Of a stretch of DNA of 64,000 nucleotides, positions 55,121 to 64,000 are shown piece after piece (position 1 is the first letter of the stretch; every line of letters begins with the position of its first letter). The notes below the pieces were generated by a model that searched no databases, had not been told where the DNA came from, and saw only the letters and a program-made list of their open reading frames with translations. The DNA is from Mesostigma viride (lineage: Eukaryota > Streptophyta > Mesostigmatophyceae > Mesostigmatales > Mesostigmataceae). Both the position numbers and the translations under genes were made by a program. The stretch is from contig RPFO01000072.1 of NCBI GenBank assembly GCA_009746045.1, forward strand, positions 5,078,087 through 5,142,086. The letters run 5' to 3'.

Positions 55121-57357
55121 GTGAGTGATTAGGAACATGTAGGCTTTCTTATGATGTGGCGGGCGACCTTGGTTTATGCCATGTGGGGAGTGAGGAGTGT
55201 AAACGTTGGCTTTACTTAGTGAATTGAATGTACACGTTGGTTTTTAAGGTGTGGTTAGTGATGAGTATAGACGTTGTTTTTTGTGATGTGGTGAGTGATG
55301 AGCGCAAGAATGTGGATTCTGATCCTTGTGGGTCCGTGTGCCTGGGCCTGCGGGTGAGGCTTTAGGGTGGTTTCCTGATGCGAAGGTATGAGAGAAATAG
55401 CCAACGTAGTGTAAGATGAGTCAAGAGAAAAAGCCAACGTTAATAGGAGTTTACATCATCCCAACTGGTTCAATAGATTGTTGTCAGAAAGCAACAAACG
55501 AATGGTTCAATAGATGCCCGGCCAGTCTGTTTCCCAAATTGCATTTGCCCATCCCATAGAATGAGCTGAGGACTTATGCTCACGTGACGCAGTCACGTGT
55601 CTATTAATTAATTAACTAATTAATCCAATAGAATGAGCTGTTTTCCATGTGGTTTTATTTATGTTAATGGGACCTGTGATTGGTACTTGACATATGGTGC
55701 GGTATCTCTAGTAGTGCCCTCGCTACGCTCTGTCTTGCTATTGGGAGGGTGCCATGGTACAGCGGACTTTGTCTTATAAACAGGCACGGGGTAGTATGAA
55801 GTGAGACAACTATGCCTTGACGCACAGGGTCTTATAAGCACGGGGTCTTATAAGCACGGGGTCTTATAAGCACGGGGTCTTATAAGCACGGGATAGTACG
55901 GTTCCTTGCAGTTCTTCATTTACTGATGAGATAATTGTAATTGAAACGGGGCCATGGTGAAGCTTGGGTTGAACAACAATTCATATTGAATCTCCTGACC
56001 TGTTGCAGTAGTTAAGCGGGTTAAGTTACTCTTCTTGGCCGGAATCTACTCCCTCAATCTGCTTGGCCGCAGGCTGCGGCGTTGGTGACGGCAGAGGCCC
56101 TCTGATGGCAGGGCTTTATCCGTGGGTATAGAATAACGTTGGTCGAACCCTGGGTTTCTTTTAATAATGTCATCTGTAGTGAAAACTAGTGTGGAGGTTG
56201 GAGCTAGCTCACATGCGTACTATGTGTTTCCTCGACTTCTTTTCGCTATTTATAGCCTATTTTCCAAAATACTGTACTGTTTGAGCACTACCATTATTGA
56301 GTAATGATGTATGCTATATATGTCACTGGCATTGATCTGGTTGTCAATCTCATGGACATATCAAGGCGCGCCCTGAGGGTGTTTGTACTACGAAGATGGC
56401 AGTGGCTGCATGTGGCAGCCTGCAGTGCAGTTTTACAATTGTATTTTGTTGGAAACGTAGGTTACCTTGAGTGTAGATTTAGAGATATTTTTATTAGTAT
56501 CAGGGTGAGGGTGAGGGTCAGGGTGTCGGGGTGTCGGAGGGGGAGGGGAGGGGGAGGGGAGGGGGAGGGGGAGGGGGATCGAGGAGGGGGAGGGGAGGGG
56601 GAGGGGAGGGGGAGGGGAGGGGGAGGGGGAGGGGGGGGGGAGGGGGAGGGGGAGGGGGAGGGGGAGGGGAGGGGGAGGGGAGGGGGAGGGGGAGGGGGAG
56701 GGGGAGGGAGGGGAGGGGGAGGGGGAGGGGGAGGGAGGGGAGGGGAGGGGGAGGGGGAGGGGGGGGGAGGGGGAGGGGAGGGGAGGGGGAGGGGAGGGGG
56801 GAGGGGAGGGAGGGGAGGGGGAGGGGAGGGGAGGGGGAGGGGGGGAGGGGGAGGGGGAGGGGGAGGGGAGGGGGAGGGGGGAGGGAGGGGGAGGGGGAGG
56901 GGGAGGGGAGGGGAGGGGAGGGGGAGGGGAGGGGGAGGGGGAGGTGGTCACTTGAGTAGGGATGGAATGGATGGAACGTACTAAGAATTTATGGTAGAAA
57001 CTTCTGCGGTCTTTTGATAAGGTGTTTAGTACCAAGCACTGAACTTACAATGCCCTCAGCGACGGTAGGTGACAGCGCAATTGTTCACTATAGTAATATG
57101 TATACAAGACTTCGTACTCCGATAGTGGCAACGACGTCATTTAAGTACTTCATCCCAAAGGACATGGTATTTATTAGTCAATCAAATTGGGCTATGTATT
57201 TGCATGAACAATTTTATCCCTGCAGGAGGGGCCGCACAAGCTCCCTTTGGTGGAAGAGCTGGCCGCAACAGCGCCTCGCGACATGACGATGCCCGCCAAG
57301 GACAGTGTGGAGCAAGATGTGGAAGGGGAGAAACTGGTGGAGGCAACGATTGGGTAG
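48812..57357 (+). CDS. SYLF (Ysc84/SH3YL1-type) lipid-binding domain protein
   Basis: Five exons: 48812-48946, 49363-49429, 50118-50290, 54609-55013, 57226-57357 (TAG). All joins are in phase, giving about 303 residues. SYLF domains bind phosphoinositides and, in yeast Ysc84 and animal SH3YL1, link membranes to actin. The domain reads from residue ~40: 'SAGLCFLITRKAGAVITG', then 'GFIIARLPEQLTAPQKWSAP', 'GGGMGLGLEVGASETYHLY', 'DRDTIERFASGQVEMGAS', and the closing 'YSYAKGALLGASVTTEVLR' followed by 'DREANREFFED'. These match the order expected for SYLF. After it comes a Glu-rich linker and a short tail; no SH3 or FYVE domain is visible. ATG at 48812 is the only upstream in-frame start. A TGTAA at 57683-57687 may serve poly(A) addition. 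The third exon's acceptor is odd: a purine-rich aaaaaag. Confidence 0.92.
50325..51752. repeat. 54-bp minisatellite, about 26 copies
   Basis: Units starting 'gtggtatagtttctactata' repeat with an exact 54-base period. Two variable positions (taaag/tgtag and acga/acta) define unit types in a semi-regular order. Each unit holds near-palindromes such as 'gtaaagtagtacttttac'. Because 54 is a multiple of three, the minus strand stays open for 529 codons; that frame is an artefact. The array lies in the SYLF intron after exon 50118-50290. Confidence 0.97.
51775..52350 (+). repeat. ~88-bp tandem echoes of the SYLF exon 50118-50290 3' end
   Basis: Seven to eight units each contain a copy of the exon's last ~40 bases and donor: 'gacacgattgaacgctttgc' + 'ctcggggcag|gtgggcctga'. 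Later units are more diverged (alternative 'gagcgcttcgcctcg'). They lie 1.5-2 kb beyond the real donor at 50291, on the far side of the 54-bp array. The unit length (88) is not a multiple of three, so they are not extra in-frame exons. Confidence 0.92.
53095..53255. repeat. Imperfect tandem repeat 'ttcgtgaagccagaaaggg'
   Basis: About seven diverged copies of a ~25-bp unit in the long SYLF intron. Confidence 0.85.
55014..55310 (+). repeat. Serial echoes of the donor of SYLF exon 54609-55013
   Basis: The real junction 'gtg|gtgagtgatgggtgcgga' is followed by 'ttggtgagtgatggttgtgg' (55069), 'gtggtgagtgattagg' (55119), 'gtggggagtgaggagtgtaa' (55183), 'gtggttagtgatgagtatag' (55252) and 'gtggtgagtgatgagcgcaa' (55286). 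At least three retain a strong GTGAGT donor. Confidence 0.85.
55562..55625 (+). repeat. Solo LINE 3' tail
   Basis: A clean copy of the tail: 'tgaggacttatgctcacgtg' + 'acgcagtcacgtgtctatta' + (ttaa)n, with no LINE coding sequence upstream. It sits in the last SYLF intron. Confidence 0.9.
55827..55900. repeat. 16-bp tandem repeat 'cttataagcacggggt'
   Basis: Four to five near-perfect copies in the last SYLF intron. Confidence 0.95.
56525..56945. repeat. (GGGGA/GGGGGA)n purine array
   Basis: About 420 bases of mixed GGGGA and GGGGGA units in the last SYLF intron, all purine on the plus strand. Potential triplex- or quadruplex-forming sequence; the open frames through it are artefacts. Confidence 0.97.
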
Positions 57358-57805
57358 TGTACTAATAGAGCACTGCGGCCTCTGCCTTCAGACGGCTCAA
57401 AGCTGGTGTTGCATGAACATATGCATTGCTACTAAGTACTAAGACTGGTGATATAGTCTTATGTTATTTCTATCTATAGCAGCGCCCGGTGGTAGAGCAT
57501 GTGACAGTGCCAGTGAGACTCTGTGCTGGTAGACGCCTCTCAGGCACAATGATGGACGATGCGGTGTGTCCATCCCCTGTCAGAAGCCTGATTCACCTGA
57601 ACTATGCTCAGTTATGCCAGCTGCACAATGCATTATGCATTACTACCCATCTGTGTAGACATGACAGTCATGGTTGGACTCTTGTAAAGCATTAAGGGAT
57701 CCGGCGAGTGATGAACATAAATAGGCCAGCATGCCCATTGGCAAACTAAGTAGGTCTGACTGAGTACTTAAGCTGTCATTGACCGCGGGCCAGTTCTAAG
57801 TAAAT
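57358..57805. other. 3' flank of the SYLF gene; no other gene seen
   Basis: Contains the TGTAA at 57683-57687; nothing else recognised. Confidence 0.4.
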
Positions 57806-57928
57806 TCTATGTACCCATTAATTAATTAATTAATTAATAGACACGTGACTGCGTCACGTGAGCATAAGTCCTCAGTGGGAGGGGAACATGCCGGATGGAA
57901 TGGATGGTATAAGCTATCTAGGTCCTAG

Positions 57929-58591
57929 TTACAGGGGTGTGGGCACCGCGGCCCGAATCGCTATGAATGCCATATACTTGGTCACACGCGGAGCCCCCAC
58001 AGGCTTGGGGGTGGTCTCCTTCATCACTACTTGCCATCTATCCTTGCGCACCATCTGCCTCCATATTACAGACAAACCAGGAGGCTGCCCGGGGGTGAGC
58101 CCGTCACGTCTAGTGTAGCACATGTCCATGCCAAGTCTATCACGAAAAGTCCACGGGTGGCGGCCCTGCCGCGCGCGGCCGGGGGCACGCCAGGTGAGGA
58201 CATAACGCCCAGGCTGGGCGGGCTTGGTGCCAGCTAGTCTATCTGATGTATCTACCTGATCTGTGCGGGCCAGGTGCCCGGCTAGGCCCAGGCGCCTGTG
58301 CCTAATAATGTGGGAAACATAGGGCAAATCAGCGTACAAATCCTCATTACTAATGTGCAAACCAAAGGGGATGTTAAGGGCCTTGCGCAGCATCTTGGTG
58401 ACGGCGCCGTCGAGTCGTTGCTCCAGCTCCTGCATCAGTGTCACCACGTCTCGGCGCCGTAGGTCAGGATGATTCGTCAGAATGACGACCTTGAAGAGGT
58501 CACGCTTGACGATCCGGGGTAGGGCGGGGTTGCTCCACCAGCGGCGGTGGTCATGGAGGTGCGCCCACGCCATGCCGATCCGTGTCGTCAT
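57929..58591 (-). pseudogene. LINE C-terminal region
   Basis: Open frame of 220 codons beginning 'MTTRIGMAWAHLHDHRRWW' and containing 'RHRRLGLAGHLARTD', the His/Arg/Gly pattern common downstream of LINE RT domains. Fragments of exactly this part recur at 32.7-33.45 kb. Confidence 0.85.
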
Positions 58592-58599
58592 GTCGTCCT

Positions 58600-60000
58600 C
58601 GCAGTCGGGAAGCCAACTGCCGAGCAGCTTGAAGCGGCCTTAAGGATAGGGTTGTTGACCTCGTCTAAGAGGCGGAGCTAGTGTGGGTGGGGGCCCTGCC
58701 ATGCCGAGGGCCAGGGCCTCCGTTTTGGGGCTGATTTCTAGACCAACCGCCCGAGCCTCGAGCGCCAGGCAGTCCAGCCAAAGTTGGGCAGACTCCGGCT
58801 TCTCGATGAGCGTGATGTCGTCGGCATAAATGAGGTCAGCTATAGTAAATTCTACTTGTTAGTCGGCCCCCCTTCCCCAAGCTCGTTCATGATCGCTAGG
58901 CCAGGGGCACGGCCTGCAATGCTAGCAAAGCGAGCACGTGCCTGGCGCATAACATAATCCACTACAATAATAAACAGGTACGGCGACAGGACGCAACCCT
59001 GCCAGACGCCGGTCTGCAGTGGGCATGGCGGGGTAATGCCGTGTTGAGTGCGCACCGAAGTGGTCGACCCCTCATACAGCGTGCGGATGACGGTAATCAG
59101 GAGAGTGGGGACGCGAGCGCGAGCAAGTACAGCCCATAGAGCGTCCCAGAGGACAGAATCGATCAAAAGCCTTGATGAAGTCGACGAAGATCAGGATGGC
59201 GGGAAACTCACCAGGTTGCAGGAGAGCGATTTCCTCGAAGAGGCGACGCGCGACGAAGATGGCCATGACGGTGTTGCGCCCAGGACGAAAGCCCATTTGA
59301 CTTTCGCCAAGGTGACAGTCGAGAGCAGAACGAAGGCGGTTGAGGATCATGCGCATGAACAACTTAAGTGCGGCGCTCAGGATGCAGACTCCTCTGTAGT
59401 TGGCGGGGTCGTCAGGGGAACCTTTGTTTTTGTACAGCATATTTAATACATACGGTAGCTGTGCTGCCACTCAGGAATCGGCGGCGCGTCGGCAAGCAGG
59501 ATCCGGTTGCAGACGCCAAACAGGAACCCCGTGAACGCCGTCAGCTTAATCACCGGGGCTGGGAGCTGGTCAGGTCCAACGGCGGCATAGAAGCGGAGTT
59601 GCTTGGCGGCCGGCGGTGCTCAGCTCGAGCTCGGTGAACGGCGGGAGCTCCTTGGGGTCGGCCAGGGGTTCCGTCAGGGCTGGGTACGTGTATAGTCCTG
59701 CTCAGCGGCGGGCGGCGTGGGCGGCGCAGGGACGTCCGCCGGTGCTACAGGCGTGCGGCCGCCACTGGCCCTCTGAGAGGGCCAAGCAGCGGAGGCGGCG
59801 GGGGGGCGCCGAGCAGCCGGGACTGGGAGGAATACCACTGGTCGAGATGCTGCTGCGGCGAGCCAGAGAGCGCCGTCCGCGGCGCCGGCTGCGCGCCGCC
59901 GGCGGGCCGTTGGGCGTCACGCAGGCGGGTCCAGGCGTACTTGCCGTGCTGGTCCTTGAGGTGGGCGAAGTACTCGCGGACTATGAAGGTCCTCCTGCTA
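58600..60000 (-). pseudogene. LINE reverse-transcriptase domain, frameshifted
   Basis: In order: 'AAVGPDQLPAPVIKLTAF' (about 59600-59550), 'YKNKGSPDDPANYRGVCILS' (59430-59370), 'SQMGFRPGRNTVMAIFVARR', 'FPAILIFVDFIKAFD', 'GVWQGCVLSPYLF' (~59000) and 'DLIYADDITLIEKPE' (58840-58795). These are RT motifs in correct order, but they are spread over at least three frames, so no functional enzyme is encoded. Confidence 0.92.
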
Positions 60001-60299
60001 GCTCCTTGGTCGCTTGCCGGATGGCCGAGTGGTAATCGGCTTTGAGGCGGGCGTAGCGGGCGGGGTCGCTGTTGTCGCGCAGGGCTTGCCGGGCCTGGAT
60101 GACGGCGGGGAGCCGGTGCAGGCTGGTGAAGCGGGGCGGGCGGCGGGGGGCAGTAGGGCCCCGGCCGCGGGCAGCTTGTCAGCGAGGTGCCGAAGGGCCG
60201 ATGCCGGGCCGGCAGCGAACAGCTGGGCGTGGCTGGCCGGGATGTCCAGCGCGTCGACGAACGCCTCTGCGGCGCGCGTGTGGGTGCGTTTTTCAGGGA

Positions 60300-61523
60300 A
60301 GTCCTCCAGAGCGTCGTCAGATTGCTCGAGCAACTGAAGTGTGCGCAAATCAGGTGGTGCCACGTGCTTACGAAAGGGCGAGGGGAATCGCAGGCGGATG
60401 CGGGCGGTGACGATGCGATGATCGGAGCGCACCAGGGGGATCACATGCGAGCGAGCAGCTAGTACAGATCCTTGATGACGCTTGCGCATTACAATAGTCA
60501 ATGCAGCGTTCAGTGCCAGTTGGCGAGGTGTGTGTGACCAAAGCATCTGGACTATGTGGAAAGCGGGTGTTGGCAGTGACCAAATCGCATGTCGTAAGCA
60601 AATCAGCAAAAAGTTCAGTGTTGGCATTGGAGACCGTACCGTTGGGGGCGTGCTGACATCCGCCAGTACCCGGTGGTAGCGTGGCGTTGGCGTCCAGCAG
60701 CAGAGCGAGGTAGTTGCGACCAGGGATGCCGTTCGCCAGGTTCTCCAGCGCTGCAAAGAAGTCCTTGCGGTCTTGTTCTGGGTGGCCGGAGTGGGGTGCG
60801 TAACCAACGCCCACCGTCAGGGCGTAGGTCGAGTGGCCCTCCATCGAATAAAAGTGGCCACGAGGAGCCGAGCGTTGACCAGCTGGGGTTCGCCCATGTG
60901 GCGTACGGCGAGCGGGGAGCAGAGGAGACCGACGCCCCCGTTCCCGGTGCCGTCGCCGCCTCCGTAGTAGAACCGCCAGCCGTCGATGTCGTCAGCAACA
61001 AGGGCAGTTGATCCGCGGGCCGATGCAGTGCGCCTGTGTTCTTGGATTCCCAGGATGGCGATATTATTGTCGATGCAGAAACCAATAAGATTGGAGACTC
61101 GATGGCACTGACAGTCGTCACTGCGCAGGCAGTGACAGCGGTCAGCCGGTTGGGCTGGAGCGTGCGGGCGTTGAAGGTGGTGATGACCAAGGGCGCGCGA
61201 TGACCGAAAAGGGGGGTGCAGGCGGGGGTGGGGGCGGAGATGGAGCAGGGTGGTGATGGTGGGGGTGGGGGTGGAGGTGGTGGGGTAGGGGGGGCGGGTT
61301 GGGGACTTATGCTTTCAATCACCGTTTCAATTCTTCCTGCCAACGCGTCGAGGCGACGCCGACGGTTGGCTTGGGTGGCCAGGTAGAATGAGTCTGCGTC
61401 TGCACGCATAAGAAATGCGTGCAGTCTGAGGAGGTTTCGGAGGCGGCCGCGCGAGGCGGGGCGAACCTGGCTCACTGCCGACCCGTTGCTCTCTCTCCGA
61501 CAGCCCGAGGGCTGCGAAGGCAA
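60300..61523 (-). pseudogene. LINE N-terminal segment and endonuclease domain, frameshifted
   Basis: A leader with a basic segment 'QANRRRRLDALAGRIE', a Pro-rich linker, then 'LVITTFNARTL' (start of the exo/endonuclease fold), 'LALLLDANATLPPG' and 'LVRSDHRIVTARIRL' (the terminal Ser-Asp-His motif). The parts sit in different frames, with a change near 60490 between 'RCIDY' and 'IVMRKRHQ'. Confidence 0.85.
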
Positions 61524-61560
61524 AGGGGCGGGAAGGGGATCAAGTTAGGCAGATCCCACT

Positions 61561-62990
61561 GCTAGAGCCGCGGAGCCGCGGGGCCGCGAGCGTCGTCATT
61601 GATAGGAGAGAAGGGTTCGCAGCGCGGGCTCCGGCTCAGGTGCAAAGCGAACGAATTTATTAGGGGGACGGCCAAGCCTGGCAGCCATATGCTATGCACC
61701 CATAAAGTGCATTGAAATGTTTTGAGTATAGTAGCTAATAATCGAGTAGCTACTGAGGAGTGATGCTAGGCATATTGAAGAGTAAGCCATCCGAGATTTT
61801 GTCGACATTTGAACATCATGCTCAGGGTGTTTTCAGTACACATGGGAGTCCAGTGGACTGACAGGACCCTACAGTTGTCACGTCCGTGATCATTTACGTC
61901 CGTGCACTCAAGAAGTTACGCGGTTGCCGTAATTGGAATCGTTACCGACGTTTGGTTGGTTCCGATTCAGTAGGCCGCAGGCTTTGTTCCTTTGGGCTTG
62001 TGTGGAGCGCTGCGCCGGAAAGGCCTGAATTTCTAGAGTGACAGTCTTAGGTGACCTCAGTGGCTTAGGTTCAGGCGCAAGACTTTGGGGCGCAAAGCCT
62101 TGGTGGCTTGCGCAATATTCCGGTGCGTGACATTTGGCAGTTACGAATCTTTTGTATTGTCCAGACGGAATGATGTTCAGTCCATCTGACAAAGCTGGAT
62201 ACGCAGATCGTACTGTGCGGTGTGCTGGCTCGCACGTGGCTGTCGAACAGACTTGCGCAGCATTTTGCTGGCAGTCTAACTGCACGTCAGGCGGCTTGCT
62301 GGCAAATGCGACAGCCCATGGATGCCGGGATTTTTGGAGGTATTTAGGAGCAGGGCAGCGGCCATGGTGGTCGTTGTTCGCTCGTTTCTCTCCCTCACAA
62401 CTAGTTTGTTGTCTTCATGGGGTTAAACTTCTCCAACAGCCCGGAGCAGCCCCCGTGAGTGGTTGCATGTCGTTGCCATGACGATGGTTGATAGGATTGA
62501 CAGTGGTTTGATCCGGTCGGGATGTTGTTGGCATTGTGGACGAGAAACGTTCTGCTGACCGGGGAACAGTCCCGGGAAAGGGCCGGTTCGTCATTGGCCA
62601 GTGTGCCAGTAACTGGGACATGAGCGCAGAGTCACACAGTTGATATAGATTATGACGTAAGTAAACACTGTTGCGCCACAGTGGCGTCATGGTCGGTCTG
62701 TGGTGATTTCGATGGGTCTCAAGGATATAATAATGAAAAGAGAGAACAAAGACTGTTGCAGCCTCATCATACATTTTTGCAAGGAGCCCCAGGTGATTAG
62801 GCTCGCGTACATATTGATGCGGGTACGTACGCACGTGCAGTTAATTGTCCTGATCAATGGTAAATTTAGATCGACATGCATGGATCATTGTTGTCTCATT
62901 GCATGACATGCAGATGTCTGGGAATCCAATCAAGCAATCCATACTCTTAAGGGCTAAATGAGGCAATAGTTGATTCCTGGAAGTATAATA
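61561..62990. other. No supportable gene
   Basis: Only short open frames without recognisable similarity; no array or transposon end was found. Confidence 0.4.
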
Positions 62991-62994
62991 TCAT

Positions 62995-63152
62995 GCGCCA
63001 ATGGATCAGGAGACCCTTATATTTATAGCCCGCCGCTGCGAAATCATGCCAGAGGTCCTAGTTCGAATCCGTGTTGGAGCTACTTGAACTTTTGCGTTTT
63101 TCGCGTCCCGCCGCTCGGCAGCATTTATTATAGTTGCTTGCCTCGACATCAT
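62995..63152 (+). mobile_element. tRNA-like SINE, copy B (5'-truncated)
   Basis: Matches copy A from 'ggatcaggaga' onward: 'catgccagaggtcctagttc' + 'gaatccgtgttggagct' + shared 3' body 'cggcagcattta...ttgcttgcctcgaca'. Lacks the A-box part. Confidence 0.75.
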
Positions 63153-63556
63153 AGTAACGCTTAGTTGATCAGTTCAGCTGGCATCGGCTATGCGGCCCCT
63201 GAACCAGATTTTGGTCAACCTGTTTCACGTTTCGATCGATACCTTTGCTATCGAGTGGACAGGTGTGTAGCACTGCTACGCACCAAAAGCTCTACCCCCC
63301 CCCACCACCACCACCACGTTTAAGATTGGGGTCCGACCAATCCAGGGCTCACGATCTTAAAGAATCTTACTACTGTGATTCGATTCTACTAAGTTCTACT
63401 ACATTCTACTACATTCTACTACCATTATACTACTAGTATAGAGGATTAGAGGTCAAATCCAGAGTCTCATGATCTTAAACCTGAGAAATATCTTAAACGT
63501 GTGTTGGGGGGTGTAGTAGGACATATAGCACAATTTCCGAATTACTGGCACCACGC

Positions 63557-63768
63557 TCCGGTGAAGAGTTTTTTCGCAGTTGATTGGGCGATGTAGCTAT
63601 AGCTTGGGATGCCTTCGGATCAAGAGACCCATATTTCTGCGGAATCATGCCAGAGGTCCTAGCTAGTTCCAATCCGTGATGAAGCTATTTGAACGTTCAC
63701 GTGAATTTCGAGTCGCGGCGCGCTTGGCAGCATTTAGATTACTTTTTGTTGCTTGCCTCGACAATATT
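63557..63768 (+). mobile_element. tRNA-like SINE, copy C
   Basis: Full-length relative of copy A: 'tagcttgggatgccttcgga', 'catgccagaggtcctagcta', a damaged B-box 'gttccaatcc', then the 3' body ending 'ttgcttgcctcgacaatatt'. The remaining ~230 bases of the window show nothing recognisable. Confidence 0.75.
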
Positions 63769-64000
63769 GCGCCACTGACTGTTGTTCCATCAGATTGAAT
63801 TGGCGGCACTGACCTTTGGCCCCGGTGGCAAGTCATATGGACATCATTGCATGGCAGTACGTTGCAACGCAGTACCTGATATGAATCGACGGCCGGACAG
63901 CTTTTCACCCATGCCAGCTTTGGCTACCAGAACACAGGCTAATGCAGTCCGGGAATCAACTCATCATAGTTCGGCAGTAATGATTACAGTGGGCCCGGAA

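Larger units (their letters stand above)
57810..61560 (-). mobile_element. APE-type non-LTR retrotransposon (LINE), nearly full length, inactivated
   Basis: Read on the minus strand: a Pro-rich N-terminal segment, an apurinic-endonuclease-like domain, a reverse transcriptase with YADD at 58828-58817, a long C-terminal region, then a 3' end made of 'tgaggacttatgctcacgtg', a stem-loop (CACGTGAC-GCA-GTCACGTG) and a (TTAA)n tail at 57813-57839. At least four frame changes break the coding sequence. The upstream boundary near 61.56 kb is approximate; no target-site duplication was pinned down. Confidence 0.95.

Noticed and set aside
56304-57035. Gly-Glu-Arg and Pro-Ser repeat frames
   Set aside because: Purine microsatellite in the last SYLF intron.

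Overview
The window is nuclear DNA of a eukaryote, most likely a green alga (Viridiplantae). It holds three intron-rich protein genes with GT-AG splice sites (one GC-AG), long introns packed with simple and complex tandem repeats, and several families of retroelements and small DNA elements. The green-lineage call rests on a plant-type DDB2 gene (N-terminal zinc knuckle plus WD40 propeller) and, weakly, on TGTAA motifs (the chlorophyte poly(A) signal) a few hundred bases past two stop codons. I cannot name the species.

Layout. 1-4.9 kb: no gene I can support; a Tc1/mariner-like MITE lies at 4.04-4.27 kb. 4.9-28.5 kb (+): one large gene, 17 exons recovered, with an extracellular part containing a DUF11-like segment and bacterial-type Ig-like (Big) repeats, then a multi-pass membrane region resembling TRP-like channels, then a ~600-residue Ser/Arg/Pro-rich tail. 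All joins keep phase except one, where at least one exon is missing (9.6-13.5 kb). 28.5-34 kb: a retroelement graveyard: a degenerate reverse-transcriptase C-terminus interrupted by a 125-bp insertion with a perfect 9-bp target-site duplication, an ORF1-like fragment, and inverted and tandem 3' ends of one LINE family. 34-47.2 kb (-): DDB2, 14 exons recovered, first exon not found. 48.8-57.4 kb (+): a complete five-exon SYLF/Ysc84-domain gene, divergent from DDB2. 57.8-61.6 kb (-): a nearly full-length but frameshifted APE-type LINE. 62-64 kb: two of three copies of a tRNA-like SINE family; no gene.

What stands out. In all three genes, introns carry diverged copies ('echoes') of the adjoining exon boundary together with its splice site: extra donors just downstream of an exon, or extra acceptors plus exon start just upstream. 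I see this at a dozen boundaries, sometimes in 3-8 tandem copies. It looks like recurrent local tandem duplication across splice junctions and is the most interesting signal here. Second is the LINE 3' end: a perfect 8-bp stem-loop followed by a (TTAA)n tail, reused as tandem tails and as scattered solo ends. Third is a ~955-bp intronic array in which pentamer families follow one another in single-base steps.

The three genes have no evident shared pathway: DNA-damage recognition (DDB2), lipid/actin-linked membrane trafficking (SYLF) and a putative membrane channel or sensor.
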